Shown here: positions 8,425 to 18,294 of the stretch, piece after piece
Layout of the letters: each line of letters starts with the position of its first letter
How positions within the stretch are numbered: position 1 is the first letter of the stretch
Source: an uncultured Acidobacteriota bacterium
GTDB lineage: Bacteria; Acidobacteriota; Thermoanaerobaculia; Gp7-AA8
Assembly: GCA_937870635.1 (NCBI GenBank)
Contig: CALMZP010000053.1
Span: forward strand, 80,352 to 144,351
Length of the DNA stretch: 64,000 nucleotides
Reading direction: 5' to 3'
Position numbers and translations under genes: made by a program
Notes under the pieces: model-generated
What the model saw: only the letters and a program-made list of their open reading frames with translations
The model's database searches: none
Told to the model about the DNA's origin: nothing

Positions 8425-9051
8425 GTGAAGAACTTCGATCCGGCGTTTCGCGGTTGGATTTTTACGGCGCTCGCGTCGATCGTCTTCATGGCGGGAGCGA
8501 GCTGTTCGAACGAGGGCGCGCCGGAGCCGCCTTGGAACTACGCGGACACGGCTGATCCGAACGGTTGGTGGACCTACGACAACTGGCAAGTGGAGACGGT
8601 GAAGTTTCCCGAAGGGACACGCTTCGAGTTCGAGACGATCTACACGGACGGATCGCGTCGCGCGAGCACGTGGCGGGTGCAGTCGGCGCAGCCCGCCTCC
8701 GTCAAAGGAGTGTTCAACGTGCAGCTCACGAAAGTGGACGGCAGCCGCGGCTCGCAGCGGTCGCAGGTACCACCGCACCTCTACTTCGACCACTCCATCC
8801 CGGCGCGTAACGAGAAGCTCGTCGCGGTGACGACACCGGCCGGGACGTTTCTCGCCGGCCGGCTGTGGCAGCGAGAGAAGCGTGAAAACGCAGACTACGT
8901 GACCGATACCTGGTACGTCCCCGACATTCCGCTCCCGGTCCAGATCTGGTCACGGCCCGTCACTGAGCAGCACCTCTACGATCCGCCGGCGGAAGGCCCG
9001 ATTCCGCCCCGCACGTTCCTGCACAAGCTCACGCGGATCGAGAAGCCGTGA
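8425..9051 (+). CDS. Lipoprotein, paralogue of the 7004-7597 product
   Basis: 208 residues from a GTG 9 bp after the previous stop. Lipoprotein-type signal (FTALASIVFMAGASC) and then the same domain as 7004-7597: DPNGWW, FEFETIYTDGSRR, VTTPAGTFLAGRLWQ, IPLPVQIWSRPVTEQHLYDP. The linker after the lipidated cysteine and the central loop (about residues 88-110) differ most between the copies. Duplicate genes flanking one unrelated gene suggest an insertion between tandem copies or a coordinated surface module. Confidence 0.7.
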   Translation: MKNFDPAFRGWIFTALASIVFMAGASCSNEGAPEPPWNYADTADPNGWWTYDNWQVETVKFPEGTRFEFETIYTDGSRRASTWRVQSAQPASVKGVFNVQLTKVDGSRGSQRSQVPPHLYFDHSIPARNEKLVAVTTPAGTFLAGRLWQREKRENADYVTDTWYVPDIPLPVQIWSRPVTEQHLYDPPAEGPIPPRTFLHKLTRIEKP

Positions 9052-9086
9052 CGTAACTCGGTCATGGATTCCATCTACGGCGAAGT

Positions 9087-9115
9087 GGGCGCGGGCGAGG
9101 TCGCCCGCGCTCCAC
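9087..9115. repeat. Family C palindrome
   Basis: GCGGGCGAGGTCGCCCGCGC followed by TCCACTG, in the gap between convergent genes. Confidence 0.8.
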
Positions 9116-9135
9116 TGAGCGCGGTCCGGCGGACG

Positions 9136-12100
9136 TCACTCGGTTCGCATGATCGAGTCGCCTGAGCCGTTGTCGACCATATGAAGGAACGGCAGTACGC
9201 GGCCGGATCCACTCACCACTTCGATATCCGCGCTCATGTTGCGCAGATCGCCGAACGAGTCGCGCTCCGACCCGATGACCTGCCGCGCGAGATCGGTCAC
9301 CTGCACGAATTGTCCGGCTGCCAGCGTGAACTCTTTCGCGCTTCGCGCTTGTCCGCTCGCGAGCGAAGACATCGCGAAACTGTAGTGGAGCGTGACGCGC
9401 ACCACCGCGGGCTGTCCGGCGGCCTCGATGAGAATGAGATTCGTGCGGAAAGTCGCGGGTGTGGCCGCTGCACGCGTCGAGCTTGCCGCGTCCTCGAGGC
9501 CAGGGAATCGTTTCAACTGGCCGTTCATCAGCGCGGCCGCTGCGGAAACGACAGGCAGACCGCTGCCGAAGTACTCCCCGTTCGCCGCGCGGAATGTCCG
9601 CGCCGATGCCGCGATCACACCGGAAGGTGCCGTGATCCGCACGTATCCGGGCACGCTCGGGACCGGAACGGCACCGGTCGCGAGCGGTGCGAGATTCAGA
9701 GTGGATGTCGCTTCGGCCTCGGGAGGAAGCGATCCGGATGACGTCCCGCGCGAGACGGCGCGGCGCCGAGTGGGCGCAGCGGCGCGAACATCGATGGAGG
9801 CTGTACCGATCGCTTCGTTGCGGTTCGTCAGGAACAGCGAAGTTTTCGCATCCGGCCCCGCACTGATCACCGGGACGATGAGCACGTCCGTCGCGCTTCC
9901 CTCGGTCGCGGGGTCTGTCACCACCCAGCCGTCTCCCGCCGCCGTTTCGATGAGAGCGTAAGCAGCGATGCGCGCCGAGCCCGCGGACACGTTGCGGATC
10001 CGCGCGGCAGCCGCGTCCGATGGCACCACATCTTCGAATCTGGCGAAGGCGAAGGCGGTGAGACCTTGTTGCGCGAGCGAACCGACGACGCCGCCGGTGG
10101 TATTGAGGAAATCCACCTGGAAGGAAGCAGCATTGCCGGTGAGCTCCTGAACGACGAGGTCTGTCTGCAGACCCGCGGACCTTATGACTCCCGGGAGGAC
10201 GATCTGTCCACCCGCCCCCACTCCGCGATCGGAGTGGAGAACTGGCAGAGCAGTACCGTAGGTTCCGGACGGTGCGCTGGTCCTGAGGTGCGTCGCTGCG
10301 ATGGAAATCCGCGATACATCGGGTGCTCGAACCTGCGCAGATCCGCTCGCGGTCGGCGCCCCGAACACGGTCTTCACGACCGCTGGAAAGGCGATCACGT
10401 GGTTCGGCTGCAGCGTCGGAAGGATGGCACTCTGCGCCTCACCGGGCAGGCCGGAGAAATAGAGACGAACATCCCCGACGCTGCTGGTCGAAGGATTCGA
10501 CAGGATGAGATCGCTGACGCGTGGCGCCGCGCTGACGCCCGACACGAAGAGGGCTCGTTCACCTGGTTGCAGAGGAGGCGGAGCTCCTTGCGCGACATTC
10601 GGCCGGGCGACGTGAACCAGAGTCACCGACACGCTCGACGAGCCCGCTCCGTTGCCGAGCGTCCCCCACCTCAGGTTCGAGCCGGTGCCACCGATGTACA
10701 CGAGCGACATCTTTCCAGCGAGCGCGCCGATCGGCGCGTCGCCGGGCCGCTTGCTCGCGTCGATGGTGAACGCGACAGGCACCGTCTGCCCGGCGGGAAT
10801 CGTGACGATGCCGCTTTGCGGAACGATCCACAGAACGTCCGAGACAGCGATGCCCTGCAAGGTGGCCGTGCCATGGTTCGTGAAACCGACCGTGCCTGAC
10901 GCGCCCTGCCCCTGTTGCGAGCTGACCTCGGTTCGTGCTTCGGTGGGCCGGGGGTCGACCCTCCCCGAAGGCGGCGTCGCTGCGAGCATCTGGACCCGTA
11001 CGACGGTCCCGCCCGGGACACCCGCGCCGGCCACGTCGACATGGCCCTGATACGAACCGGCAGGTTGCGGCGTGCCGTTGATGGTGATGATCTGGCTCGC
11101 TCCGGCAGCGATCGAAAACGTGGATGGAGAGACGGTGAAGAAGTTCCCGCTGGCCGTCAGCGTGATGCTCGCCGGACCCTCGCCGAGGTTGGATAGCGTG
11201 AACGTATCCGAGCCGCCACCCTCCCCTGCACGCTGGACGAACCCGCGTGGCGGATTGGAGACCACCACGTGTGATCCGCCGGTCGCGCCGATGGTGACAG
11301 TGGCCGTCGCGGTCGCCGAACCGCCGCTGCCCGTCGCCGTCAGCGTGTAGGTCGTCGTCACGGAGGGACGCACGGTTACGGATCCCGTCAGAGGTTGCGG
11401 TCCGACGCCGTTGTCGATGCTGACCGATGTCGCGCTGACGGTCGACCATCGAAGCGTGACGGCCTGACCTGCCGATGCGCCGGGAGGATCGGCTCGAAAT
11501 TCCGTAATGATCGGACCTGGCGTCGAAGACGTTCGATTCAGCGCGAAGCTGAACGGCGCGCCTCCTCCGGTTTGACTGACGCTGCCGGAGATCGTGCTTC
11601 CTGCGATCGTCCCCGTGAACGGAAGTACCTCATTGCCTCCCTGCTGTCCACTGTCGTTGACGTCGAAGGGCACGAGGAATCCCTGGATGGCCGATCCGGC
11701 GATCGTCGCGTTCAGGAAAACGGGAATGCTTTTCGGAACGTCGTGGAAGAAGCAGTTGCCCTGTGGATCCTGGTCCGTGTGCCGCTGCTCGGTCACCATG
11801 AGCGTGCCCGTCAGCTCGTTCCCGGTCTGAAAGAGCGCGCCATTCATTGCACCTGTGGTGGTGAACTGACCGTTCGGACACGACGCCGTCGCGGTGTAAC
11901 TGCCGGAGTATTGGCCGCTGTTCGCCGAGGACGGTGCCTGGTTGTCAGTCTGAGTGAGAGTGGCGGTCATCTGGTTGGCAATCGTCAGCGTCATTGCCGT
12001 GCCGTTCACGCTCCCGGACACCGGAAAGGCTTCTCGATCGATCCCGATGGCCGTGCCCTGAAACGCCACGGGCGAGGAACTCGCTCCGATGATCGAAAAC

Positions 12101-12378
12101 GTGAACTGAAACGTGTTCGAAGTGATCGCGCAGTTGGAGTCGAACTCTGGCACGCGCTCGATCACGACGTTCCCGACGAAATCCTCCCCGGTCTCGGAGA
12201 TCAGAAAGCGCGCAGGCGACGTCCACGAGACCGCGCGGGTTCCACCGCTGAAGTCGCAGGCCTCATTGACCTGGATGGTCCCGGACCATGTTCCCTGCAG
12301 ATGCGCGCTGGCTGTCTGCGCGCACAAAAGCACGACGACAAAGACAAAAGTTCTACGGCAGACTCCGCGATTTCTCAC
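9136..12378 (-). CDS. Large secreted multidomain protein with Ig-like modules
   Basis: 1080 residues from a GTG preceded by CCGGAGG. Signal peptide (FVFVVVLLCAQTASA), then two lipocalin-like or beta-rich segments beginning LQGTWSGTIQV and SGQYSGSYTATASC. Next comes a domain of the form FRADPPGASAGQAVTLRWST followed by VTTTYTLTATGSGGSAT (PKD/Ig-like fold seen in acidobacterial secreted proteins). Further modules have the SNPPRGFVQRAGEG and SNLGEGPASITLTASG patterns of choice-of-anchor/ASH-like domains. The last 400 residues resemble repeated beta-sandwich modules (LILSNPSTSSVGDVRLYFSG; LFLTNRNEAIGTASIDV). No membrane anchor is seen. Probably extracellular; catalytic function not evident. Confidence 0.75.
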   Translation of the reverse strand: MRNRGVCRRTFVFVVVLLCAQTASAHLQGTWSGTIQVNEACDFSGGTRAVSWTSPARFLISETGEDFVGNVVIERVPEFDSNCAITSNTFQFTFSIIGASSSPVAFQGTAIGIDREAFPVSGSVNGTAMTLTIANQMTATLTQTDNQAPSSANSGQYSGSYTATASCPNGQFTTTGAMNGALFQTGNELTGTLMVTEQRHTDQDPQGNCFFHDVPKSIPVFLNATIAGSAIQGFLVPFDVNDSGQQGGNEVLPFTGTIAGSTISGSVSQTGGGAPFSFALNRTSSTPGPIITEFRADPPGASAGQAVTLRWSTVSATSVSIDNGVGPQPLTGSVTVRPSVTTTYTLTATGSGGSATATATVTIGATGGSHVVVSNPPRGFVQRAGEGGGSDTFTLSNLGEGPASITLTASGNFFTVSPSTFSIAAGASQIITINGTPQPAGSYQGHVDVAGAGVPGGTVVRVQMLAATPPSGRVDPRPTEARTEVSSQQGQGASGTVGFTNHGTATLQGIAVSDVLWIVPQSGIVTIPAGQTVPVAFTIDASKRPGDAPIGALAGKMSLVYIGGTGSNLRWGTLGNGAGSSSVSVTLVHVARPNVAQGAPPPLQPGERALFVSGVSAAPRVSDLILSNPSTSSVGDVRLYFSGLPGEAQSAILPTLQPNHVIAFPAVVKTVFGAPTASGSAQVRAPDVSRISIAATHLRTSAPSGTYGTALPVLHSDRGVGAGGQIVLPGVIRSAGLQTDLVVQELTGNAASFQVDFLNTTGGVVGSLAQQGLTAFAFARFEDVVPSDAAAARIRNVSAGSARIAAYALIETAAGDGWVVTDPATEGSATDVLIVPVISAGPDAKTSLFLTNRNEAIGTASIDVRAAAPTRRRAVSRGTSSGSLPPEAEATSTLNLAPLATGAVPVPSVPGYVRITAPSGVIAASARTFRAANGEYFGSGLPVVSAAAALMNGQLKRFPGLEDAASSTRAAATPATFRTNLILIEAAGQPAVVRVTLHYSFAMSSLASGQARSAKEFTLAAGQFVQVTDLARQVIGSERDSFGDLRNMSADIEVVSGSGRVLPFLHMVDNGSGDSIMRTE

Positions 12379-12526
12379 GCGTCACCTCCGGCTCATCTCG
12401 TGTTGAATTGACCCGCGGAAATTGTACGTCCTCGCGTCTATCCGGGGCCATGCGGCGCGCGAGCGGCATCGACGCAGCGGCCATCATCAGAACCATGAGG
12501 CCGATCACGACGAGCGCTTTGTTCAT
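12353..12526 (-). CDS. Small membrane ORF, 57 residues
   Basis: Begins MNKALVVIGLMVLMMAAA, a single hydrophobic helix, then a basic/polar tail. Its ATG overlaps the stop of the upstream fragment (ATGA), and its 3' end overlaps the start of the 1080-residue gene by 26 bp. No Shine-Dalgarno sequence. It may be a translated coupling peptide or chance. Confidence 0.25.
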   Translation of the reverse strand: MNKALVVIGLMVLMMAAASMPLARRMAPDRREDVQFPRVNSTRDEPEVTREKSRSLP

Positions 12527-12829
12527 GTTGCGCGCTTTTCGCGCCGGTTCCAGGGGAGGCTCGATGGCGCGGCGCCGATCGCCGCGGCCGCGGTCTCGAG
12601 CTCACCTCGCGCGCGCTCGATGTCGACCGCTGCGATTGGCGACGGCATCGTTCGCCAAGGTTGGAGCGCCACCGCGTGACGGCCACTCTCCGTGTGAATC
12701 TCGCTTGAGCAAACGAGAAGGCGGTTCTGGAATTCTCGGGCGTCGGTGCCGCTTCAGCGCCCTCTTGTCCTGCTGAAGGAGAAGCCCGTGCCGCTCGAGC
12801 GTGCGAACGACGTTTGCGCGGTCACCCAT
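12523..12829 (-). pseudogene. Gene fragments in shifted frames, family unknown
   Basis: Two stretches read like coding sequence in different frames: MGDRANVVRTLERHGLLLQQ from 12829, and further on EIHTESGRHAVALQPWRTMP and AAVDIERARGELETAAAAIG, ending at a TGA (12523-12525) that overlaps the next ATG. They do not join without a frameshift. I read this as a decayed gene; I cannot name the family. Confidence 0.3.
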
Positions 12830-12909
12830 CCCGAGGATGATGCCACGGCGTTGTCCGCGCAGCGGAAACTGACGCTGGGAAGCCCCTTCCCGCAGCTAGA
12901 ATTCTCGCA

Positions 12910-13098
12910 ATGGCGTATGTCAGACGCTGCCCGTTCTGCGACAAAGTCCTCGCCGCTTCCACCACCCAGGTGGACGAATATCGCGCATTCATGGTGCTGC
13001 ACCTGACCAAGTGCAAGGAAGCGCCGGCGACGATGACGTACGAGGCGGCCGTGGCGCTGGCTGAACAGATGGATGTCGCGGAGCCGGACAAGAGCTAG
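12910..13098 (+). CDS. Small CCHC zinc-binding protein
   Basis: 62 residues. Cys7-x2-Cys10 (CPFC), 20 residues, His31-x3-Cys35 (HLTKC): a compact four-ligand zinc site. The rest is a short helix (YEAAVALAEQMDVAEP). It matches, ligand for ligand, the spacing of the 13647-13886 product. It could be a small nucleic-acid-binding or adaptor protein; function unknown. Lies between relics on the other strand, so is probably expressed independently. Confidence 0.6.
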   Translation: MAYVRRCPFCDKVLAASTTQVDEYRAFMVLHLTKCKEAPATMTYEAAVALAEQMDVAEPDKS

Positions 13099-13165
13099 AT
13101 ATTCTGATGGCGAGATCAGGCGGGACCGCCTGGTCGGGGCCAGGACGCCAGGAACTCCGAACAGT

Positions 13166-13463
13166 TCAACGCACCGCGGACTCGCGACCCGCCTCGGCGG
13201 TGAAGTCTTCGTACAGGCTGAGCCAGTGCAGCCCGCCGTTCTCCGCGCCTGCCACATAGAGATCCAGACCGGGCACGCAGCGAATGCCGGAGCCGATGCG
13301 GCAGGCCAGGTAATTGATCCCTCCGCGGTTCACGGCCACGCGGTTTCCTATTGTGATGCAGATGGCGGACCGTCGCCTGTTCGTAGGGAAAGGCTGGCAG
13401 GTAAGTGCGCACCGGATCGTCGAGGTCGATCTTGAGACGTGTCGCCAGGTCGGGGCAACTCGA
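13166..13463 (-). pseudogene. Chimeric relic: serine-hydrolase fragment joined to another gene's tail
   Basis: At 13356-13463 the minus strand encodes a piece typical of class-C beta-lactamase-like hydrolases (KIDLDDPVRTYLPAFPYEQA, TVRHL), the segment between the SxxK motif and the TVRHLLTHTSG motif, which itself is cut off. In another frame, 13166 to about 13345 encodes a different tail (RVAVNRGGINYLACRIGSG; GLDLYVAGAENGGLHWLSLY) ending in TGA. Neither piece has a start or the catalytic residues. Two truncated genes appear fused by deletion. Confidence 0.5.
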
Positions 13464-13494
13464 GGTGGGGACGACGAGGGCCCTGCGGCGAACG

Positions 13495-13529
13495 GTAGAG
13501 CGCGGGCGACCTCGCCCGGGGAGCCCGCG
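13495..13529. repeat. Family C palindrome, degenerate right arm
   Basis: GAGCGCGGGCGACCTCGCCC followed by GGGGAGCCCGCG; the right arm carries mismatches. It lies just past the serine-hydrolase relic. Confidence 0.7.
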
Positions 13530-13646
13530 TTTACCTAAGATTTGCCGGCCCGGGTTCGGCAAAGGCGCCCACCTTTTGTGACCTGCATCACGTTCTGAAC
13601 GGAATGCGGCACCCGGTCTGCTGTGCAAACAGCAGGATGGTGCCCC

Positions 13647-13886
13647 ATGAGATACCACTGCAGGTCCTGCGATCGAGAGATCGCACTCGAAAGTGGTTCC
13701 TACTCGTTCGTGCGGAGTCTGATCCTGCTTCATCTCGACCGATGCGATGTGACCGGACGGTTCTCAGCAGATCAGCGATCGGCCGAAGCGACGCGCGCAG
13801 CAGACGAAGGGTTCTTCAATACCCGGAGATGGCGGCGCGATGAGCGCAGCGACGACGAGAGCTCGGAGAGATTGCACTCGCGATAG
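13647..13886 (+). CDS. Small CCHC zinc-binding protein, spacing twin of 12910-13098
   Basis: 79 residues from the ATG at 13647, the first that places the zinc site at the N-terminus. Cys5-x2-Cys8 (CRSC), 20 residues, His29-x3-Cys33 (HLDRC): exactly the CX2CX20HX3C spacing of the 12910 product, with a similar YxF/LLH core. The C-terminal 40 residues are strongly charged (RRWRRDERSDDESSERLH) and may be disordered. Probably a paralogue; function unknown. Confidence 0.55.
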   Translation: MRYHCRSCDREIALESGSYSFVRSLILLHLDRCDVTGRFSADQRSAEATRAADEGFFNTRRWRRDERSDDESSERLHSR

Positions 13887-14022
13887 CGGAGGACCGCTCA
13901 CCAGCGTATTAGGAAGTCACGAATGCCGGTGAGGGCCGTAGTGGATTTTCAGGATTTCGCCTGGATCCACGATCCGCGCAACGCGTCGGTTTCGACGAGC
14001 AACGCCGCCGGTCGTACCGTCA

Positions 14023-14098
14023 TGGCGTCCCCAACGGGATTCGAACCCGTGTTGTCGCCGTGAAAGGGCGATGTCCTAGGCCTCTAGACGATGGGGAC
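14023..14098 (-). tRNA. tRNA-Glu (anticodon TTC)
   Basis: The minus strand gives a full cloverleaf: acceptor GTCCCCA pairing with TGGGGAC, D arm, anticodon stem CGCCC/GGGCG-type pair around loop CTTTCAC (anticodon TTC), T-loop GGTTCGAATCC, and an encoded 3' CCA. 76 nt. Confidence 0.95.
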
Positions 14099-14451
14099 TT
14101 GCTGATGCGGCGCCGCGATGAAGAGCGCGGAAGGTAGCACGCGCAACTCGTGGAGTCAACGCAGGTTAACTTCCACGGCGAGCACCAGAATTCCCAGGAC
14201 CTTGACATCGGCGCTCCCAAGTTCGCGCCGATGGTGCTCGGGCATCGAAGCGGGCCAGCTGTGGGCCGGCCACGGCGCCGGACGGTCCCCGCTTCCCGCA
14301 GACTCCGTCTCGGGCGCGTGCCGGATTGCTCACGTCAGTGACAAAGCGCACATGCTCACGTGAGCTCAGTCTCGGGTTCTGTTGCGTCGAAATGTTTCCA
14401 TCGGGTCAGGAAAACGGCCAGACGCCCGCGACGCGTCGCCCGAGGGGCACG
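14099..14451. other. Gene-free gap upstream of the histidine kinase
   Basis: About 350 bp between tRNA-Glu and the kinase start. The kinase frame stays open back to a TTG at 14326, but that extension lacks coding character and a Shine-Dalgarno sequence. No clear promoter or repeat is recognised. Confidence 0.5.
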
Positions 14452-17400
14452 ATGGAACTCAACTCGACTGCTGAGCGTGGACGCGACGCCTACGTTTTCA
14501 TACCCGCTCTCTTGGCCTCATGCGTCGGTTTCCTGGCATTGACCGGCACAGTTCTCCGCGTGTTCGGCCCGCACGATCTTTCCGGGAGCACTCCGCTGCA
14601 CATGAGTTGCTCCGTTGCGCTGGGGCTCGTCAGCGCGGCCCTGATCCTTCTCGCGTCACGGCGAGAAGGAGGGTTCGTCGGGTCGGCGCCGCGGTTCATT
14701 GGCTACGCGTTGACTGCATGGGCGGCAGCAAGCATAGTCGGCGCGACCTCCAGTCAACCGGCGTTCTTGTCGCTGCCTCTCCTTTCCGCAATCGTTTTCC
14801 TGCTGCTGGGCCTCGCGGTCGTTACGATCCGAAGCTCGCGATCAGCAGTCTTTTACTGCAGCCACGCCGCCGCGCTGCTGGTCGGCGCGATTGGACTCGA
14901 AGCGCTCGTCTCACGCGTGTTTCAGGTTTCGGCGGCTGTGGCGTGGGTTGGGGCGTCGGTGCCCGTGGAAGCAGCTGCAGGTTTCATATTCGCCGCTGCT
15001 TCTCTCATTGCGCTTCGTCCGGATCGTGGAGTCGGGCTGCTCGTATTCGGCGACGGTCTGGCGCGCATAGTCACCGCGCCGCTGATCGTCGCCGCTCTGC
15101 TCCTGCCCGTGCTGTTCGACGTCGCCGCCGATCTCGGATCCGAAGCGGGGATCTATGACCTCGCCGTGAAGCGGACGATTGAGACATTTCTCATCTCCGT
15201 CTCCACCGGCGCGATTGTCATACTGGCCGGGATCCGCCTGGACCGTGTCGATCGCAGAGGCCGCGACGCCCTTGTCTCGCTCGTGGCCAGCGAAGAACGC
15301 TACCGCGACCTCGTGGACCACAGCAACGATCTGGTCTGCACCCACGATCTCCACGGACGCCTCTTATCTGTCAACCCGGCAGTCGTCAGAGCGTTGGGAA
15401 TCCCGTCCGAACAACTGGTAGGGGGACGCATTCAGGATCTGCTTGCGCCAGGGCAGCCGGCGGCCTTTGCCGAATATCTCGAAACGATCGAGGCGAAAGG
15501 CGAAGTATGCGGACAGATGCGGGTCAAGGATGCCTCAGGACGTCGTCGCACCTGGGAATATCGGAACACGCTCCGGTATCGCGATGGCAGACCGAGTCTG
15601 GTGAGGGGCATGGCTCGAGACATCACAGAACAGACCCTCGCGGAACGCGCTCTGCGAAAGAGTGAGTCACGCTACCGGATGCTGTTCGAGAATGCCCCGC
15701 AACCGATGATCGTCGTCGATGAGTCGGGCTGGCAAATCATCGCGGCCAACGGCACAGCAGTATCTGCCTTTGGATACGCGGAAGAGGAGCTTCTCAACAA
15801 ACGCGTACTTGGTCCCGATTTCATCGTCGATCTCCCCCGCGCCATCGAGGCGACGACCGACGCATCGCCGATTCGATCGCGGTCCAGCATGCGCATGCGC
15901 CGAATGAACGGCCAAGAGTTTCTCGCCGACGTGTCATCCAGCGCAATCGAGTACGAGGGACGCGCGGCGCGCCTCGTCGTGATCCTCGACGTTACCGAGC
16001 GCGAAGACGCGAAGCGGCGGCTCATCGAGCTTCAGCAGTTCGATGAGGAAGTGATCTCCGGCGCCGGGCAGGGAATCATCGTCACTGACCGCGAACTCCG
16101 TATCGTGGTCTGGAATCAGTTCATGGAGCAGCTGACCGGCGTACCGACGGCGACGGCGATCGGCCAGCCAGTCTCATTCTTCCCCTTTTTCCGAAACGGT
16201 GCCGGGGAGACCAGGATGCGCGAGGTCCTGCAGAGCTCCCGCTTGATGACCGACGAGATCGAGCTCAAAACCGGATCGGAAACACGACACCTGCTGGCCG
16301 TCGACGTGCCCCACCGCAACTCGCGTGGGGACATCATCGGAGTCATTGCCATCGTCTCCGACATCACGGACCAGAAGCAGACCCAGGAAGCACTTCGCCG
16401 GAGCGAGGAGCTGTTCCGCAGCGTCATCGACTCCACATCGAACTTCATCTTCAGCTACGACCGGGATGGCCGTTACATGACAGCGAATCAGGCGCTCTGC
16501 AGCGCACTGGGCCTCTCTGAAAAAGACATACTCGGCAAAACGGATCTCGAGGTAGGCCTGCCAGTCAACCGTGCCCGCGAGTGGGATGAGCTACGGCGAC
16601 AGGTGATCTCTACCGGCGACCGCATCGCCCTCTCCACGTCGATGCGTATGGACGGCGGCGACCCTCACGTCTTTGAAGTCATTGTGGGCCCTCTGTGCAG
16701 CCCATCTGGCGAGGTCACCGGGGTCAGCGGCGTCGCCGTCGACGTGACGGACCGGCACCGGGCGACCGCTTCGTTGAACCGCCTCTCCCAGGCGGTCGAT
16801 CAGGCGTCCGATGTGATCTTCATGACCGATCGCGACGGCATCATCACCTACGCCAATCCCGCGTTCGAGAGCGTCTACGGCTTCGCGCTGACGGAGGTAC
16901 TGGGCCAGACCCCACGGCTGCTCAAGAGCGGCATGCACTCCGAAGCGGTCTATACGGATTTCTGGAGGCGCATCCAGCGCGGCGAAACCGTTCGCGGCGA
17001 GTTGGTCAACAAGCGGAAAGACGGCTCGTTTGTCGTCGTCGACCGCTCGGTGACGCCGGTCTACGACGCGAGGCGCCAGATCATCGGGTTCATCTCCGTA
17101 CAGACGGACGTTTCTGAGCGCCGCAAGATGCTGGACGAGCAGGAGAAGCTCCGCGCGCGCATGATCGAACTCGACAAGATGCAGGCTCTCGGTACGCTGG
17201 CCGGAGGGATCGCGCACGATTTCAACAACATCCTCGCCATCGTCCTCTCCTTCGCCACCGTCGCGGAGAAAAGGCGGCATGATCCGGAGCGCTTCCTCTT
17301 GGCGATGGACACGATCCGTCGAGCGGTCCGGCGCGGAGCCGATCTGGCAAAGCAGGTCCTCACGTTCGCGCGACGAACGGAACGAATGCTCACCCCGATC

Positions 17401-18294
17401 GATCTCAACGATGTCGTTCGAGAGATCGCCACGATGGCGCGCCAGACGTTCCCCAAAACGATTCACCTCGAAACTGATCTCGATGACTCTCTTCCGCGGC
17501 TCCTCGGTGACGCATCGGAGCTGCACCAGGCGCTGCTGAACCTGGCAGTCAACGCACGCGATGCGATGCCCGGCGGCGGCACGCTTCGGGTGACGACGAC
17601 ATCCGTCTCGGGTTCCTACGTCCGGAGCCGATTTCCCGAAGCTCTCGATGTCAAACACCTGCGACTCGAGGTGACGGACACCGGTATGGGAATGCCCGAC
17701 GAAGTGCGGCAACGAATTTTTGAGCCGTTCTTCACCACCAAAGCAGATGGTCGCGGCACCGGCATCGGCCTCGCGCTGACCTACGGCGTCGTGAGAGCCG
17801 CGGGCGGGTTCATCGGCGTCGAGAGCGTCCAGGGAAGAGGAAGCAGATTTGAATTGCTCCTCCCCTTTGCGGTCGTTCCGAGCGCCGCGGAAGACACGCC
17901 GGGAACCGTCGCTCCGGGAGCGGGCAAGGAGACCGTGCTCGTGGTGGAAGATGAACCCGACATCGGTCCCTATCTCGTCGAAGCGCTCCAGTCGTACGGC
18001 TACGCCGTGCTGTTCGCTCGGGATGGAGCGGAAGCACTCGAACTGTTCGAGCGCAACGCTGACCGGATCGACATCGTCGTCAGCGACGACGGCTTGCCGT
18101 TCATGCGCGGTTGCGATCTGTTTCTCGAGATCCGCAGAAGGAAGGCAACGATTCCATTTGTGCTCGCGAGCGGCTTCGTCGAGCCGGCGGCTCTCGACGA
18201 GCTGTCCCGGAGACCGCCGACTCATTTTCTGCAGAAGCCATATGCGGTAAGCGAGCTGATCTCGGCCATGCAGTCGACCTTAGGCGCACGCTGA
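14452..18294 (+). CDS. Hybrid sensor histidine kinase, 8 TM + five PAS + receiver
   Basis: 1280 residues. The start at 14452 has GAGGGG upstream and opens directly onto the membrane region; an upstream TTG is unlikely. About eight hydrophobic helices (residues 15-270) form an integral sensor. Five PAS domains follow (about 285-400, 405-520, 525-640, 650-765, 775-890), several with PAC tails such as [15 protein letters not shown]. Then comes the HisKA dimerisation domain with phospho-acceptor His922 ([15 protein letters not shown]), an ATPase domain with N-box [14 protein letters not shown] and G-boxes ([22 protein letters not shown]), and a C-terminal receiver with acidic pocket VVEDEPD, Asp1212 (VVSDDGLP) and Lys in LQKPYA. 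No regulator gene is adjacent, so the partner is unknown; many such HisKA hybrids phosphorylate their own receiver. Confidence 0.92.
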   Translation: MELNSTAERGRDAYVFIPALLASCVGFLALTGTVLRVFGPHDLSGSTPLHMSCSVALGLVSAALILLASRREGGFVGSAPRFIGYALTAWAAASIVGATSSQPAFLSLPLLSAIVFLLLGLAVVTIRSSRSAVFYCSHAAALLVGAIGLEALVSRVFQVSAAVAWVGASVPVEAAAGFIFAAASLIALRPDRGVGLLVFGDGLARIVTAPLIVAALLLPVLFDVAADLGSEAGIYDLAVKRTIETFLISVSTGAIVILAGIRLDRVDRRGRDALVSLVASEERYRDLVDHSNDLVCTHDLHGRLLSVNPAVVRALGIPSEQLVGGRIQDLLAPGQPAAFAEYLETIEAKGEVCGQMRVKDASGRRRTWEYRNTLRYRDGRPSLVRGMARDITEQTLAERALRKSESRYRMLFENAPQPMIVVDESGWQIIAANGTAVSAFGYAEEELLNKRVLGPDFIVDLPRAIEATTDASPIRSRSSMRMRRMNGQEFLADVSSSAIEYEGRAARLVVILDVTEREDAKRRLIELQQFDEEVISGAGQGIIVTDRELRIVVWNQFMEQLTGVPTATAIGQPVSFFPFFRNGAGETRMREVLQSSRLMTDEIELKTGSETRHLLAVDVPHRNSRGDIIGVIAIVSDITDQKQTQEALRRSEELFRSVIDSTSNFIFSYDRDGRYMTANQALCSALGLSEKDILGKTDLEVGLPVNRAREWDELRRQVISTGDRIALSTSMRMDGGDPHVFEVIVGPLCSPSGEVTGVSGVAVDVTDRHRATASLNRLSQAVDQASDVIFMTDRDGIITYANPAFESVYGFALTEVLGQTPRLLKSGMHSEAVYTDFWRRIQRGETVRGELVNKRKDGSFVVVDRSVTPVYDARRQIIGFISVQTDVSERRKMLDEQEKLRARMIELDKMQALGTLAGGIAHDFNNILAIVLSFATVAEKRRHDPERFLLAMDTIRRAVRRGADLAKQVLTFARRTERMLTPIDLNDVVREIATMARQTFPKTIHLETDLDDSLPRLLGDASELHQALLNLAVNARDAMPGGGTLRVTTTSVSGSYVRSRFPEALDVKHLRLEVTDTGMGMPDEVRQRIFEPFFTTKADGRGTGIGLALTYGVVRAAGGFIGVESVQGRGSRFELLLPFAVVPSAAEDTPGTVAPGAGKETVLVVEDEPDIGPYLVEALQSYGYAVLFARDGAEALELFERNADRIDIVVSDDGLPFMRGCDLFLEIRRRKATIPFVLASGFVEPAALDELSRRPPTHFLQKPYAVSELISAMQSTLGAR

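Noticed and set aside
11395..12411. A 338-residue plus-strand frame opposite the 1080-residue secreted protein.
   Set aside because: Arg/His-rich shadow frame without a signal or motif.
12602..12829. The 75-residue minus-strand frame starting MGDRANVVRTLERHG as an intact gene.
   Set aside because: Only the first 20 residues look coding; the remainder is arginine-rich, so it is better treated as part of a decayed locus.
16591..18225. A 544-residue minus-strand frame opposite the histidine kinase.
   Set aside because: The plus strand carries a full kinase with all motifs; the antisense frame has no domain or start signal.
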